Positions 6,975 through 13,423 of a stretch of DNA of 13,423 nt are shown piece by piece. Position numbers and translations under genes: made by a program. Source of the DNA: an uncultured Anaerotruncus sp. (GTDB lineage Bacteria; Bacillota; Clostridia; Oscillospirales; Ruminococcaceae); assembly GCA_910586875.1 (NCBI GenBank), contig CAJUJI010000072.1:1-13423 (forward strand), in the 5' to 3' direction. Under the pieces are notes generated by a model. It did no database searches and was not told the origin of the DNA. It saw only the letters and a list, made by a program, of their open reading frames with translations. Position 1 is the stretch's first letter. Every line of letters starts with the position of its first letter.

Positions 6975-7788
6975 AGACATTACCATCGGGCAATATTTCC
7001 CTGGTGAATCGCCGATCCACCGGCTTGACCCGCGGATGAAAATTGTGCTGACCACCGCCTATATTATGATGCTGTTCCTTGCGGTAAATCCGCTGGGGCT
7101 GGCGGTCGGCATTCTATTTTTGGTGTTTGCTTACGGCATCTCCAAAATCCCCGCCGCGATGATTGTAAAAAGCATCAAGCCGGTTTTGCCGATCATTTTG
7201 TTCACCTCCATCCTGAATATGTTTTTTATCGACGGGCAGATTTTGGTAAAATGGTGGGTGTTTAAAATCACCTTGCAGGGGCTGACGACCGCAATTGTGA
7301 TGAGCATTCGGATTGTATGCCTGATCGCGGGCACCAGCCTGATGACCTACACCACCTCCCCCATCGCGCTGACCGACGGCATCGAGCGGCTTTGCTCGCC
7401 GCTCAAGCGCTTTAAGCTGCCGGTGCACGAGCTGGCGATGATGATGACCATTGCGCTGCGCTTCATCCCGACGCTGGTGGAGGAGACCGACAAAATCATC
7501 TCCGCGCAGAAGGCGCGCGGCGCCGATTTGGAGAGCGGCGGGCTGATGCAGCGCGCCCGTGCGCTGATTCCGATTTTAATTCCGCTGTTTGTCTCGGCGT
7601 TCCGGCGCGCGGACGAGCTTGCCATGGCGATGACCTGCCGTTGCTACCGCGGCGGCGAGGGCCGCACAAGGATGAAGCAGCTAAAAATTCAGCTGCGGGA
7701 CATCAACAGCGCGGTGTTTGTGGGCCTGTGCCTGGTCGCTGTGATTGCGATTAACCTGTATGCGCCGGTCGTTTTCACCATGCGCTAA
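6967..7788 (+). CDS. ecfT: Energy-coupling factor transporter transmembrane protein EcfT
   Basis: EcfT is the membrane scaffold that connects the two ATPases to an S component. The 273-residue protein has several hydrophobic segments (about 26-57, 70-88, 104-126, 200-212 and 246-268), consistent with the family. The cytoplasmic coupling region carries the first Ala-Arg-Gly motif, QKARGAD (181-187). The second, which in relatives reads near ARG/ARC-YRGG, is here TCRCYRGGEGRT (223-234). Conserved family features DPRMKI (21-26) and LRFIPTLVEE (164-173) are intact. GGGAGG (6953-6958) precedes the start by eight bases within ecfA2. No S-component gene is in the window, as expected for a shared (group II) module. 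Confidence 0.95.
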   Translation: MLKDITIGQYFPGESPIHRLDPRMKIVLTTAYIMMLFLAVNPLGLAVGILFLVFAYGISKIPAAMIVKSIKPVLPIILFTSILNMFFIDGQILVKWWVFKITLQGLTTAIVMSIRIVCLIAGTSLMTYTTSPIALTDGIERLCSPLKRFKLPVHELAMMMTIALRFIPTLVEETDKIISAQKARGADLESGGLMQRARALIPILIPLFVSAFRRADELAMAMTCRCYRGGEGRTRMKQLKIQLRDINSAVFVGLCLVAVIAINLYAPVVFTMR

Positions 7789-7826
7789 GGCGGCTGCCGG
7801 CATCCCCCCGAAAGGAGCGCAAGCTT

Positions 7827-8597
7827 ATGGAGCGTCAGCTTTTGTTCATCATTCGTTACCGTGGTACCCGCTACCACGGCTTTCAGGTGCAGCGCGCGGG
7901 CGTGCTCACCATCGCGCAGGTGATGCAGGATGCCATAGAAGCGGTGTTCAAGCAGCGCCTGAACATCAAGGGCTGCTCCCGCACCGACACGGGGGTGCAC
8001 GCCAACCGGTTTGCGCTGACGCTGCGCACCCAGTCTTCGATCCCCTGCGACGCTGCGGTGCGGGCGCTCAACATCAAGCTGCCGCCGGATGTGGCGGTAT
8101 TGGAGTGCCACCAGGTACCGGACACCTTTCATCCGCGCTACGACTGCACCGGCAAACGGTATCTTTACCGCATCTGGAACAGCACGATTCCAAATCCGTT
8201 TCTAACCGACCTGACCTTGCAGCATCCATACCCGCTTGACCTTGCGCGGATGAATGCGGCCGCAAAGCAGTTTTTGGGGAGCCACGATTTTTCGGCATTT
8301 TGCAGCGCGGGCAGCAAGGTCAAGGACCGCGTGCGCTGCATCACCGACGCTTCTGTCAGCACAGACGGCGCGCTGTGCACCTTTTCGGTCACCGGCAGCG
8401 GTTTTCTATACAACATGGTGCGCATTATGATGGGAACCTTGCTCGAGGTTTCGCGCGGCGCGATACAGCCGGAGCAGCTCCCTGCGATCCTCGCTTCCAA
8501 AAACCGCGCCTGCGCAGGACCGACCGCTCCCGCGCGGGGTCTGTATCTGGACGAGGTGTTTTATCCGCAGGAGCTTCTCGCAGAAAAGCAGCCGTGA
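7827..8597 (+). CDS. truA: tRNA pseudouridine(38-40) synthase TruA
   Basis: TruA converts uridines 38-40 in the anticodon arm of many tRNAs to pseudouridine. The 256-residue protein is of family length and carries the catalytic motif GCSRTDTGVHA (49-59) with nucleophile D54. The N-terminal YRGTRYHGFQ (11-20) and the later YDCTGKRYLYRIW, HDFSAFCSAGS and FLYNMVRIMMG stretches are all characteristic. AAAGGAG (7811-7817) lies nine bases before the ATG. The gene is 38 bases after ecfT, the order also known in Bacillus, so it is probably the last gene of the ECF transcript or shares it with the next gene. A perfect 8-bp hairpin (7859-7879) falls within codons 11-18. Confidence 0.97.
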   Translation: MERQLLFIIRYRGTRYHGFQVQRAGVLTIAQVMQDAIEAVFKQRLNIKGCSRTDTGVHANRFALTLRTQSSIPCDAAVRALNIKLPPDVAVLECHQVPDTFHPRYDCTGKRYLYRIWNSTIPNPFLTDLTLQHPYPLDLARMNAAAKQFLGSHDFSAFCSAGSKVKDRVRCITDASVSTDGALCTFSVTGSGFLYNMVRIMMGTLLEVSRGAIQPEQLPAILASKNRACAGPTAPARGLYLDEVFYPQELLAEKQP

Positions 8598-8621
8598 GCG
8601 GCGGCTTTCGGCATGAATGAG

Positions 8622-8639
8622 AAAGGAGGCCCAAAAATG
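8622..8639 (+). promoter_or_regulatory. Shine-Dalgarno fixing the start at 8637
   Basis: AAAGGAGG (8622-8629) lies seven bases before ATG 8637-8639. An in-frame ATG at 8613 lies ahead of this site and has no comparable signal of its own, so the longer frame is rejected. Confidence 0.85.
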
Positions 8640-10103
8640 GCAAAGCTGACCAATCTGGAAAAGGTGCGGCGGCAGCGCGCGCGCAAGCGGCTGATACGCA
8701 ACCTGTTTGTACTGGGGATTTTTGGGCTGATCGTCTATCTGTGCATCACACTTATCCACCAGATCGGAGAGATGGACCTGAAAACCGCCTACAGCGACAT
8801 CAAGGCGGAAATCGGCTCTGGCAACGGATTTCCGGTGACGATGCCAGGCGGCGAGGTGCGCCAGCTCCAGCGTGCGGGGGACAGCCTCATGCTGCTGACC
8901 GATACAAACATCTACAGCTACAACGCAACCGGAAAACAGATGCTCAACGCACAGCACGGCATGGCTGATCAAACGATGTCGGTTGCACGAGAGCGCACGC
9001 TGCTTTATGACCGCAGCGGCAGCCGGATTACCCTGTACTCCAAATCCTCGCAGGTCAGCACCATGACCTCCGAGCAGCAGATTTTTACCGCAGATCTGGC
9101 GGCGAACGGCAACTTTGCGGTGGTGACCGCCTCGGACACCCATATGGCGCAGGTCACCGTCTATAACCGCGAAATGCAGTGGTTTTACCGCTGGAAGTCC
9201 TACCGGCCGGTGGTGAGCGCGGCGCTCTCGGATGTGCGCGATGAGATGATGGTCGGCTGTGTGGATGTGGAGGATGGCGGCTATCTGTCCAGCATCAGCC
9301 GTTTTTTGCTCTCGACCGAAAAGGAGCTCAACCGCATCGAGCTTGCGGATGAGCTGCTTGTTTGGCTGGACTACACAAGCGGAGGGAATACCCTGCGTGC
9401 CATCACCGACAAGCGGGTGATCCTGTTTAACAGCGACCTGCATGAAATCGGCTCGTTCGAGTTCGGCACACGCAAGCTCAACCGGTTTTACAGCGCACGG
9501 GAGGGGATGGTCCTGGTCTTTGGGGACCACGCCGCAGATAAGTGCTTGGAGCTGGTAACGCTGGACGAAGCCTTCCAACTGCAAGGAATGTTTGAGGTCG
9601 CCTACGATATCATCGATTTAAAGGCGGATTCGGATTATATCTATCTGGCCTCCCGCGACCAGGTTGAAGTGATGCGCTATGACGGGACCACGATGGTGCA
9701 AATCGAGCTGTTTAACCTGCATAACATCGAGCCGATCGACGGGCAGCTTTATTATGCGACCGGCGCCGAGTTGGGGGTGCTCCCGACACGGGAGGCCATC
9801 AACCAAGCGCGCGAGTTGGAGCGGGCGCGCAAAAACCAGGAGCGGGAGAACGCCTCCTCCGAGGCTGCCGAACCGCCAACCAGCAGCGACGACGACAGCT
9901 CCTCCTCCACGGGCGCGGAGCAGCCGGCTAACAGCGATACCGGCGGCGATTCCTCCACCGCGGATACCGAGCAACCGGCCGGCAGCGCCTCCCTCTCCGA
10001 GGATGCGGAGCAACCGGCCGCCAGCAGTTCCTCCTCCAAGGACGCGGAGCAACCGGCCGCCAGTGATCCCCCAAACGCAGCCGGTTCGTCGTCCGCAGGC
10101 TAG
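8637..10103 (+). CDS. Membrane-anchored protein, DUF5711-like, with EQPA-repeat tail
   Basis: This 488-residue protein has no assigned function. It starts with a very basic cytoplasmic segment (KVRRQRARKRLIR, about 9-21), followed by one membrane helix (about 22-41). Positive-inside topology places the rest outside the cell. Residues about 50-380 are beta-rich, with repeated short strands that suggest a propeller-like fold. A charged helix (TREAINQARELERARKNQER, about 385-404) leads to an 84-residue low-complexity tail rich in S, A, D, E and P, with four EQPA units, the last three at a 13-residue (39-base) period. The layout recalls DUF5711 proteins of Clostridia, but I name that family from memory. 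It lies 39 bases after truA and 38 before cvpA, pointing to shared transcription. A sensor or cell-envelope role is only a guess. Confidence 0.75.
   Translation: MAKLTNLEKVRRQRARKRLIRNLFVLGIFGLIVYLCITLIHQIGEMDLKTAYSDIKAEIGSGNGFPVTMPGGEVRQLQRAGDSLMLLTDTNIYSYNATGKQMLNAQHGMADQTMSVARERTLLYDRSGSRITLYSKSSQVSTMTSEQQIFTADLAANGNFAVVTASDTHMAQVTVYNREMQWFYRWKSYRPVVSAALSDVRDEMMVGCVDVEDGGYLSSISRFLLSTEKELNRIELADELLVWLDYTSGGNTLRAITDKRVILFNSDLHEIGSFEFGTRKLNRFYSAREGMVLVFGDHAADKCLELVTLDEAFQLQGMFEVAYDIIDLKADSDYIYLASRDQVEVMRYDGTTMVQIELFNLHNIEPIDGQLYYATGAELGVLPTREAINQARELERARKNQERENASSEAAEPPTSSDDDSSSSTGAEQPANSDTGGDSSTADTEQPAGSASLSEDAEQPAASSSSSKDAEQPAASDPPNAAGSSSAG
9918..10058 (+). repeat. Imperfect tandem repeat encoding EQPA units
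   Basis: The pattern GAGCARCCGGC recurs starting at 9918, 9969, 10008 and 10047. The spacings are 51, 39 and 39 bases, so the last three copies form a 39-base (13-codon) tandem repeat. The frame is kept throughout. Such repeats arise and vary by slippage or recombination; the number of copies may differ among strains. Confidence 0.8.
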
Positions 10104-10141
10104 GATATAACGTTTCAATCAAACACAGAAAAGGAGAATCT

Positions 10142-10876
10142 ATGGAATTTCCAATTGCAATAATGTTGGATCTTATCGCGGTGTGTATTGTGCTGTACTG
10201 TGCGCACTCCGCCGCGAAAAAAGGGTTTGCCCGCACGGTCATTCAGATGCTCTCATACCTTCTGGTGGTGATGGCAGCGTCGTTTCTGAGCAAGGCGACC
10301 GCACCGCTCATTTATGATCGGGTGGTGCGCCCTATCGTTTTGGAGGAGCGCGAGCAAAGCCGCGGCAATTTGCAGAATGCGGCGCTGGTGTCGATGCTGC
10401 CGCGCGGTATTTCCGTCGAGCGCAGCGGGTTAGAGGGGCTGCTGCCAGAAAATTTTGATTTAGAGGAGCTCGCAGAGGATCTGCTGCCCGAGGATATGCT
10501 GGATGGGCTCGCAGAGGAGCTGGAGGAAGCGACCATCCGCCCGCTGGCGATCAGCGCAATTTCGATGGTAGGCTTTGTGGTGCTGTTCACCATCCTTAGC
10601 ATCCTCGCCAATATGCTGCTGTCGGCGCTGGGCATCATCAACCACCTGCCGCTCATCGGACCGGTCAACGCTCTGTTGGGCGGCGCCATCGGCGTCCTGG
10701 AGGGCGCGCTGATCGTGCTGGTATTGGCGGTGCTGCTTCGCGGACTGCTTTATCTGCACCCAGAAGGCTGGTGGATATTTGACGACACGCTTGTAAGCAA
10801 AACCTACCTATTTCGCTATTTTTATGACCTGGATTCTTTGCGGGAGCTCTGTGCAGGGCTTGCAAAATTCCGATAA
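10142..10876 (+). CDS. CvpA family membrane protein
   Basis: CvpA-family proteins are small polytopic inner-membrane proteins. E. coli CvpA was named for its need in colicin V production, and its biochemical role is unclear. This 244-residue protein has predicted helices at about 5-22, 31-50, 135-163 and 178-203. The family pattern PLIGPVNALLGGAIGVLEG (170-188) follows a typical HAA/KKGF-like start (SAAKKGFARTV, 23-33). It is longer than E. coli CvpA because of a strongly acidic segment (about 97-130, rich in E and D) between helices 2 and 3. AAAAGGAG (10129-10136) precedes the ATG by five bases. It lies 38 bases after the DUF5711-like gene. A weak TATAAC (10106-10111) upstream is not convincing as a promoter. 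Confidence 0.85.
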   Translation: MEFPIAIMLDLIAVCIVLYCAHSAAKKGFARTVIQMLSYLLVVMAASFLSKATAPLIYDRVVRPIVLEEREQSRGNLQNAALVSMLPRGISVERSGLEGLLPENFDLEELAEDLLPEDMLDGLAEELEEATIRPLAISAISMVGFVVLFTILSILANMLLSALGIINHLPLIGPVNALLGGAIGVLEGALIVLVLAVLLRGLLYLHPEGWWIFDDTLVSKTYLFRYFYDLDSLRELCAGLAKFR

Positions 10877-10901
10877 AGGGTCTAAAATAAGAGCAGTGTT
10901 C

Positions 10902-10922
10902 AACGGTCATTCATATGCCGTT
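10902..10922. promoter_or_regulatory. Inverted repeat, possible operator of clpE
   Basis: AACGG (10902-10906) and CAT (10908-10910) pair with ATG (10915-10917) and CCGTT (10918-10922). This gives eight base pairs with one unpaired T and the loop TCAT. The element sits where the -35 region of the clpE promoter would be. A related direct repeat, TTCATAT at 10910-10916 and 10921-10927, has an 11-base period. The class III heat-shock repressor CtsR uses GGTCAAA direct repeats; only one GGTCA (10905-10909) is present, so CtsR is not clearly supported. Confidence 0.35.
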
Positions 10923-10935
10923 CATATTCCACATA

Positions 10936-10941
10936 TATAAT
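10936..10941 (+). promoter_or_regulatory. Candidate -10 box of clpE
   Basis: A perfect TATAAT lies in an AT-rich stretch 55 bases ahead of the clpE start. No good -35 sits 16-18 bases upstream; the nearest, TTCATA (10910-10915), is 20 bases away. The promoter may need an activator or a stress sigma factor, or may be weak. Confidence 0.45.
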
Positions 10942-10978
10942 AGAACCTGGGCGGATGCCCAACTGCATAGAAGCAGAG

Positions 10979-10998
10979 AAAAGGTGAATGAAGAAATG
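10979..10998 (+). promoter_or_regulatory. Shine-Dalgarno fixing the clpE start
   Basis: AAAAGGTG (10979-10986) lies nine bases before ATG 10996-10998. The longer frame from ATG 10915 would add 27 residues unlike the family, lacks a ribosome binding site, and would begin upstream of the likely -10 box. Confidence 0.75.
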
Positions 10999-13317
10999 GA
11001 TATGATGTGTACAAGATGCAAAAAACGCGTGGCCGTGGTTTTTATGACCCGACTGGAGGGCGACAAGACGATCAATGAGGGCTTGTGCCTGAAGTGCGCA
11101 AAAGAGCTGGGGTTAAAACCGGTCAGTGATTTGATGGATAAAATGGGAATCACCGACGAAGATTTAGAAAATATGTCTGAGCAGATGATGGGGCTGTTCG
11201 GCGGCGAGGATGGCTTTGAGATGGGCGGCGCGCAGGCAATGCCGCTGCTGCAAAATATTTTTGGGTCCGCTCCCGCCGATTCGTCGGAGCGTGAAGCGCT
11301 CACCCCGCAGGCGCAGCAGGACGAGGATTCGCCGGCTGCACCGCCTGCCCAGGAGCATCCCCCCAAGCGCGAGCGCCGTAAGCAGGCGCCGGAAAAGCAG
11401 TTTAAGCATTTGGACGCCTATTGCGAAAACCTCTCGCGCAAGGCGGAAGAGGGCAAGCTGGATAAAATCGTCGGGCGCGAGCGGGAAATCTATCGTGTGA
11501 TTCAGATTCTCAACCGCCGCACGAAAAACAATCCCTGCCTGATCGGTGAGCCCGGCGTGGGCAAAACCGCGGTTGCAGAAGGAATTGCACAGCGTCTGGC
11601 AGACGGAAACGTGCCTTACCGGCTGGCGAATAAAAAGCTGTATCTGCTGGATTTGACCGCGCTGGTCGCAGGCACTCAGTTCCGCGGCCAGTTTGAAAGC
11701 CGTGTCAAGGGATTGGTGCAGGATATCAAGGATGCCGGCAATATCATCCTTTTCATCGACGAGGTGCACACCCTGGTTGGTGCAGGCGACTCGGAAGGCT
11801 CGATGAATGCGGCAAACATCCTGAAGCCCGCCCTCTCGCGCGGAGAAATTCAGGTGATCGGCGCGACCACCTTCAACGAATACCGCAAGCATATTGAAAA
11901 GGACGCCGCATTGGAACGGCGCTTCCAGCCGGTCACGGTGGAGGAGCCGTCGATTACCGAAGCGGTGGAGGTACTCAACGGGGTAAAATCCTACTATGAG
12001 CAGCACCACCGTGTGACGGTCAGCGACGAGATCGCACGGATGGCTGTGGTGCTCTCCGAGCGGTATATCACCGACCGGTTTTTGCCGGACAAGGCGATTG
12101 ACCTGATGGATGAGGCGTGCTCCTGCGCGGTGCTGCGCAATCTGCCGCTCGCGGAATATGACAAGCTGACCAAACAGATCGGCGACCTCCAGGAAAAGCT
12201 GGAGGTGCTGGAAGCGGATACCGATACCCCCGATTACGAGAAGATTGCAACCCTGCGCGGCGAAAAGCTGCTGCTTGACCAACAGCTGCGGGAGCTGGCG
12301 CCCTCTGCGCTGGAGCAGCCGGTCACAATCGAGGACCTCGCGCGGGTGATCGAGCTTTGGACCGGTATCCCCGCCTCGAAAATCCAGGAAACCGAACTGC
12401 GCCGGGTGGCGCATCTGGGACCGGTGCTCAAGGAGCGGGTGATCGGACAGGATGAAGCGGTCGAACTGGTGGCCGCAGCGGTGCGCCGCAGTCGGGTACA
12501 GATCTCCGCGCGCCGGCGGCCTGCGTCGTTTATCTTTGTCGGACCGACCGGTGTGGGCAAAACCGAGCTGGTTAAGGTGCTGGCAAAGGAGCTGTTCGAC
12601 ACCACCGACCCGCTAATCCGGCTGGATATGTCTGAATTCATGGAGAAACACAGCGTTTCGAGAATTGTAGGATCTCCTCCTGGCTATGTCGGCTACGACG
12701 AGGCGGGCCAGCTCACCGAGAAGGTGCGGCGTAAGCCCTATTCGGTTGTGTTGTTCGATGAGATTGAAAAAGCGCATCCGGATGTGCTCAATATCCTGCT
12801 GCAAATTCTGGATGAAGGGCGGATCACCGACGCACATGGACGGGTTGTTTCGTTTGAAAATACCGTGATTGTCATGACCTCAAACGCGGGCAGCGAGCGG
12901 CGGGAAAATGTGCTGGGCTTCAATCGGGAGGCCGGAGAGGTCGCAAAGGAAAAGGTGATGAAAGCACTCTCCGATTTCCTGCGTCCGGAGTTTCTCGCGC
13001 GGGTGGATGAGGTGGTTGTCTTCCGCGCACTGGACGAGGAAAACTATAAGCAGATCGCTAACCTGATGCTCAGCGAGCTCAAGGACCCGCTCACCGAGAA
13101 GGGGATCAAGTTCGGCTGGGACGAGGCTGCAACCGCCTATATCGCACATAAGGCGTATGGGAAAAAGAGCGGCGCGCGCGACCTGCGTACGGTCATCCGC
13201 AAAGAGGTCAAGGATGTTATCAGCATCCAGTTGGTGGAGCATTTGGATGCACCACCCGCTTTGATGAAGTTAACAATTGAGGATGAAAAAATGAAGCTGA
13301 TGTGTAGCGAGGTCTAA
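10996..13317 (+). CDS. clpE: ATP-dependent Clp protease ATP-binding subunit, ClpE-like
   Basis: This is a two-ring AAA+ unfoldase that feeds proteins to ClpP. The 773-residue protein begins with a CxxC...CxxC zinc finger (C5, C8, C31, C34), the mark of ClpE and also of the McsA adaptor, instead of the double Clp_N repeat of ClpC. A Pro/Ala-rich linker (about 91-133) follows. D1 has Walker A GEPGVGKT (184-191) and Walker B ILFIDE (251-256). A short coiled-coil middle region spans about 386-436. D2 has Walker A GPTGVGKT (516-523), Walker B VVLFDE (584-589) and sensor 2 GARDLR (726-731). LGF (640-642) is in the position of the ClpP-binding loop. The protein is longer than Bacillus ClpE mainly through the linker. 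Databases may label it ClpC. ctsR, mcsA, mcsB and clpP are not in this window. Confidence 0.9.
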   Translation: MDMMCTRCKKRVAVVFMTRLEGDKTINEGLCLKCAKELGLKPVSDLMDKMGITDEDLENMSEQMMGLFGGEDGFEMGGAQAMPLLQNIFGSAPADSSEREALTPQAQQDEDSPAAPPAQEHPPKRERRKQAPEKQFKHLDAYCENLSRKAEEGKLDKIVGREREIYRVIQILNRRTKNNPCLIGEPGVGKTAVAEGIAQRLADGNVPYRLANKKLYLLDLTALVAGTQFRGQFESRVKGLVQDIKDAGNIILFIDEVHTLVGAGDSEGSMNAANILKPALSRGEIQVIGATTFNEYRKHIEKDAALERRFQPVTVEEPSITEAVEVLNGVKSYYEQHHRVTVSDEIARMAVVLSERYITDRFLPDKAIDLMDEACSCAVLRNLPLAEYDKLTKQIGDLQEKLEVLEADTDTPDYEKIATLRGEKLLLDQQLRELAPSALEQPVTIEDLARVIELWTGIPASKIQETELRRVAHLGPVLKERVIGQDEAVELVAAAVRRSRVQISARRRPASFIFVGPTGVGKTELVKVLAKELFDTTDPLIRLDMSEFMEKHSVSRIVGSPPGYVGYDEAGQLTEKVRRKPYSVVLFDEIEKAHPDVLNILLQILDEGRITDAHGRVVSFENTVIVMTSNAGSERRENVLGFNREAGEVAKEKVMKALSDFLRPEFLARVDEVVVFRALDEENYKQIANLMLSELKDPLTEKGIKFGWDEAATAYIAHKAYGKKSGARDLRTVIRKEVKDVISIQLVEHLDAPPALMKLTIEDEKMKLMCSEV

Positions 13318-13389
13318 CCCACCCCCTATCACGCTCCCTATCCTCTCCCAACATCCCCAAGCACCCACTCCCCCGCTCCCCCATTCCTC
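13318..13389 (+). terminator. C-rich, G-poor tract, candidate Rho-loading (rut) site
   Basis: Starting directly after the clpE stop, these 72 bases contain 44 C and only 3 G, with frequent pyrimidine-C steps and no hairpin. This is the composition expected of a rut site for Rho-dependent termination. The complementary strand has runs of G that fit a G-quadruplex (13355-13382). No motif is strictly diagnostic for rut, so this is inference from composition. Confidence 0.4.
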
Positions 13390-13423
13390 GCCGCAGGCGC
13401 ATAAAAGTTTTACTCGATTTTTT
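13390..13423. other. Window edge with T-run
   Basis: The last bases contain the palindrome TAAAAGTTTTA (13402-13412) and end in six Ts (13418-13423). The stem is too weak for a convincing intrinsic terminator, and the window stops here. Confidence 0.2.

Noticed and set aside
8406..9584. 392-codon minus-strand frame across truA and the DUF5711-like gene
   Set aside because: It is the antisense shadow of two well-supported genes in GC-rich DNA, where stop codons are rare on the opposite strand; its translation looks like no family.
10902..10927. CtsR operator
   Set aside because: Only one GGTCA half-site is present; the required tandem GGTCAAA heptamers are absent.
10915..10995. Longer N-terminus for the Clp ATPase
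   Set aside because: It lies over the operator-like repeat and -10 box, has no ribosome binding site, and the zinc finger normally sits at the very N-terminus.
11164..12414. 416-codon minus-strand frame inside clpE
   Set aside because: It lies entirely opposite conserved ClpE motifs, so it is a shadow frame.
13220..13402. 60-codon minus-strand frame at the window end
   Set aside because: It is Gly/Arg-rich because of the C-rich tract, and overlaps the end of clpE without a ribosome binding site.

Overview
The window looks like ordinary chromosomal core DNA from a Gram-positive member of the Clostridia, most likely the Oscillospiraceae/Ruminococcaceae. That placement is inferred from four things: strong purine-rich Shine-Dalgarno sites before every gene, ruvC-ruvA-ruvB order, a group II ECF transporter module followed by truA, and a zinc-finger Clp ATPase of the ClpE type. 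The coding DNA is GC-rich, while the first ~245 bases are clearly AT-rich. All eleven genes I can support lie on the + strand, and the longer minus-strand reading frames are shadows. I see no rRNA, tRNA, CRISPR array, insertion sequence, transposase or phage gene.

Layout. (1) 1-430: no convincing gene. It holds an AT-rich stretch, a good extended -10 promoter at 212-241 and a roughly 180-nt leader with five small hairpins before ruvC. (2) 431-2639: ruvC, ruvA and ruvB, the complete Holliday-junction branch-migration and resolution machine, closely spaced. (3) 2640-2905: a non-coding stretch with a perfect 16-bp hairpin and a second set of nested inverted repeats. (4) 2906-5121: glmM (cell-wall amino-sugar precursor) and a short RlmI/RlmK-like methyltransferase whose Shine-Dalgarno overlaps the glmM stop. 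(5) 5257-8597: ecfA1, ecfA2 and ecfT, with overlapping stop/start codons, then truA. They encode the shared energising module for vitamin/micronutrient uptake and a tRNA pseudouridine synthase. No substrate-binding S component is present. (6) 8637-10876: a single-pass membrane protein with a large probable extracytoplasmic domain and an EQPA-repeat tail (DUF5711-like), then a CvpA-family membrane protein. (7) 10996-13317: a ClpE-like AAA+ unfoldase with its own candidate promoter and operator-like inverted repeat. (8) 13318-13423: a strikingly C-rich, G-poor tract that looks like a Rho-loading site and would form a G-quadruplex motif on the other strand.

Most of the window is housekeeping, and I do not see a clear new multi-gene system. 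The parts most worth a second look are the non-coding structures (the ruvC leader, the two elements after ruvB, the operator-like repeat before clpE and the C-rich tract) and the little-characterised membrane pair DUF5711-like/CvpA next to the Clp unfoldase. Three starts were moved downstream of the longest reading frame because a Shine-Dalgarno site decides them: ecfA2 at 6105, the DUF5711-like gene at 8637 and clpE at 10996.
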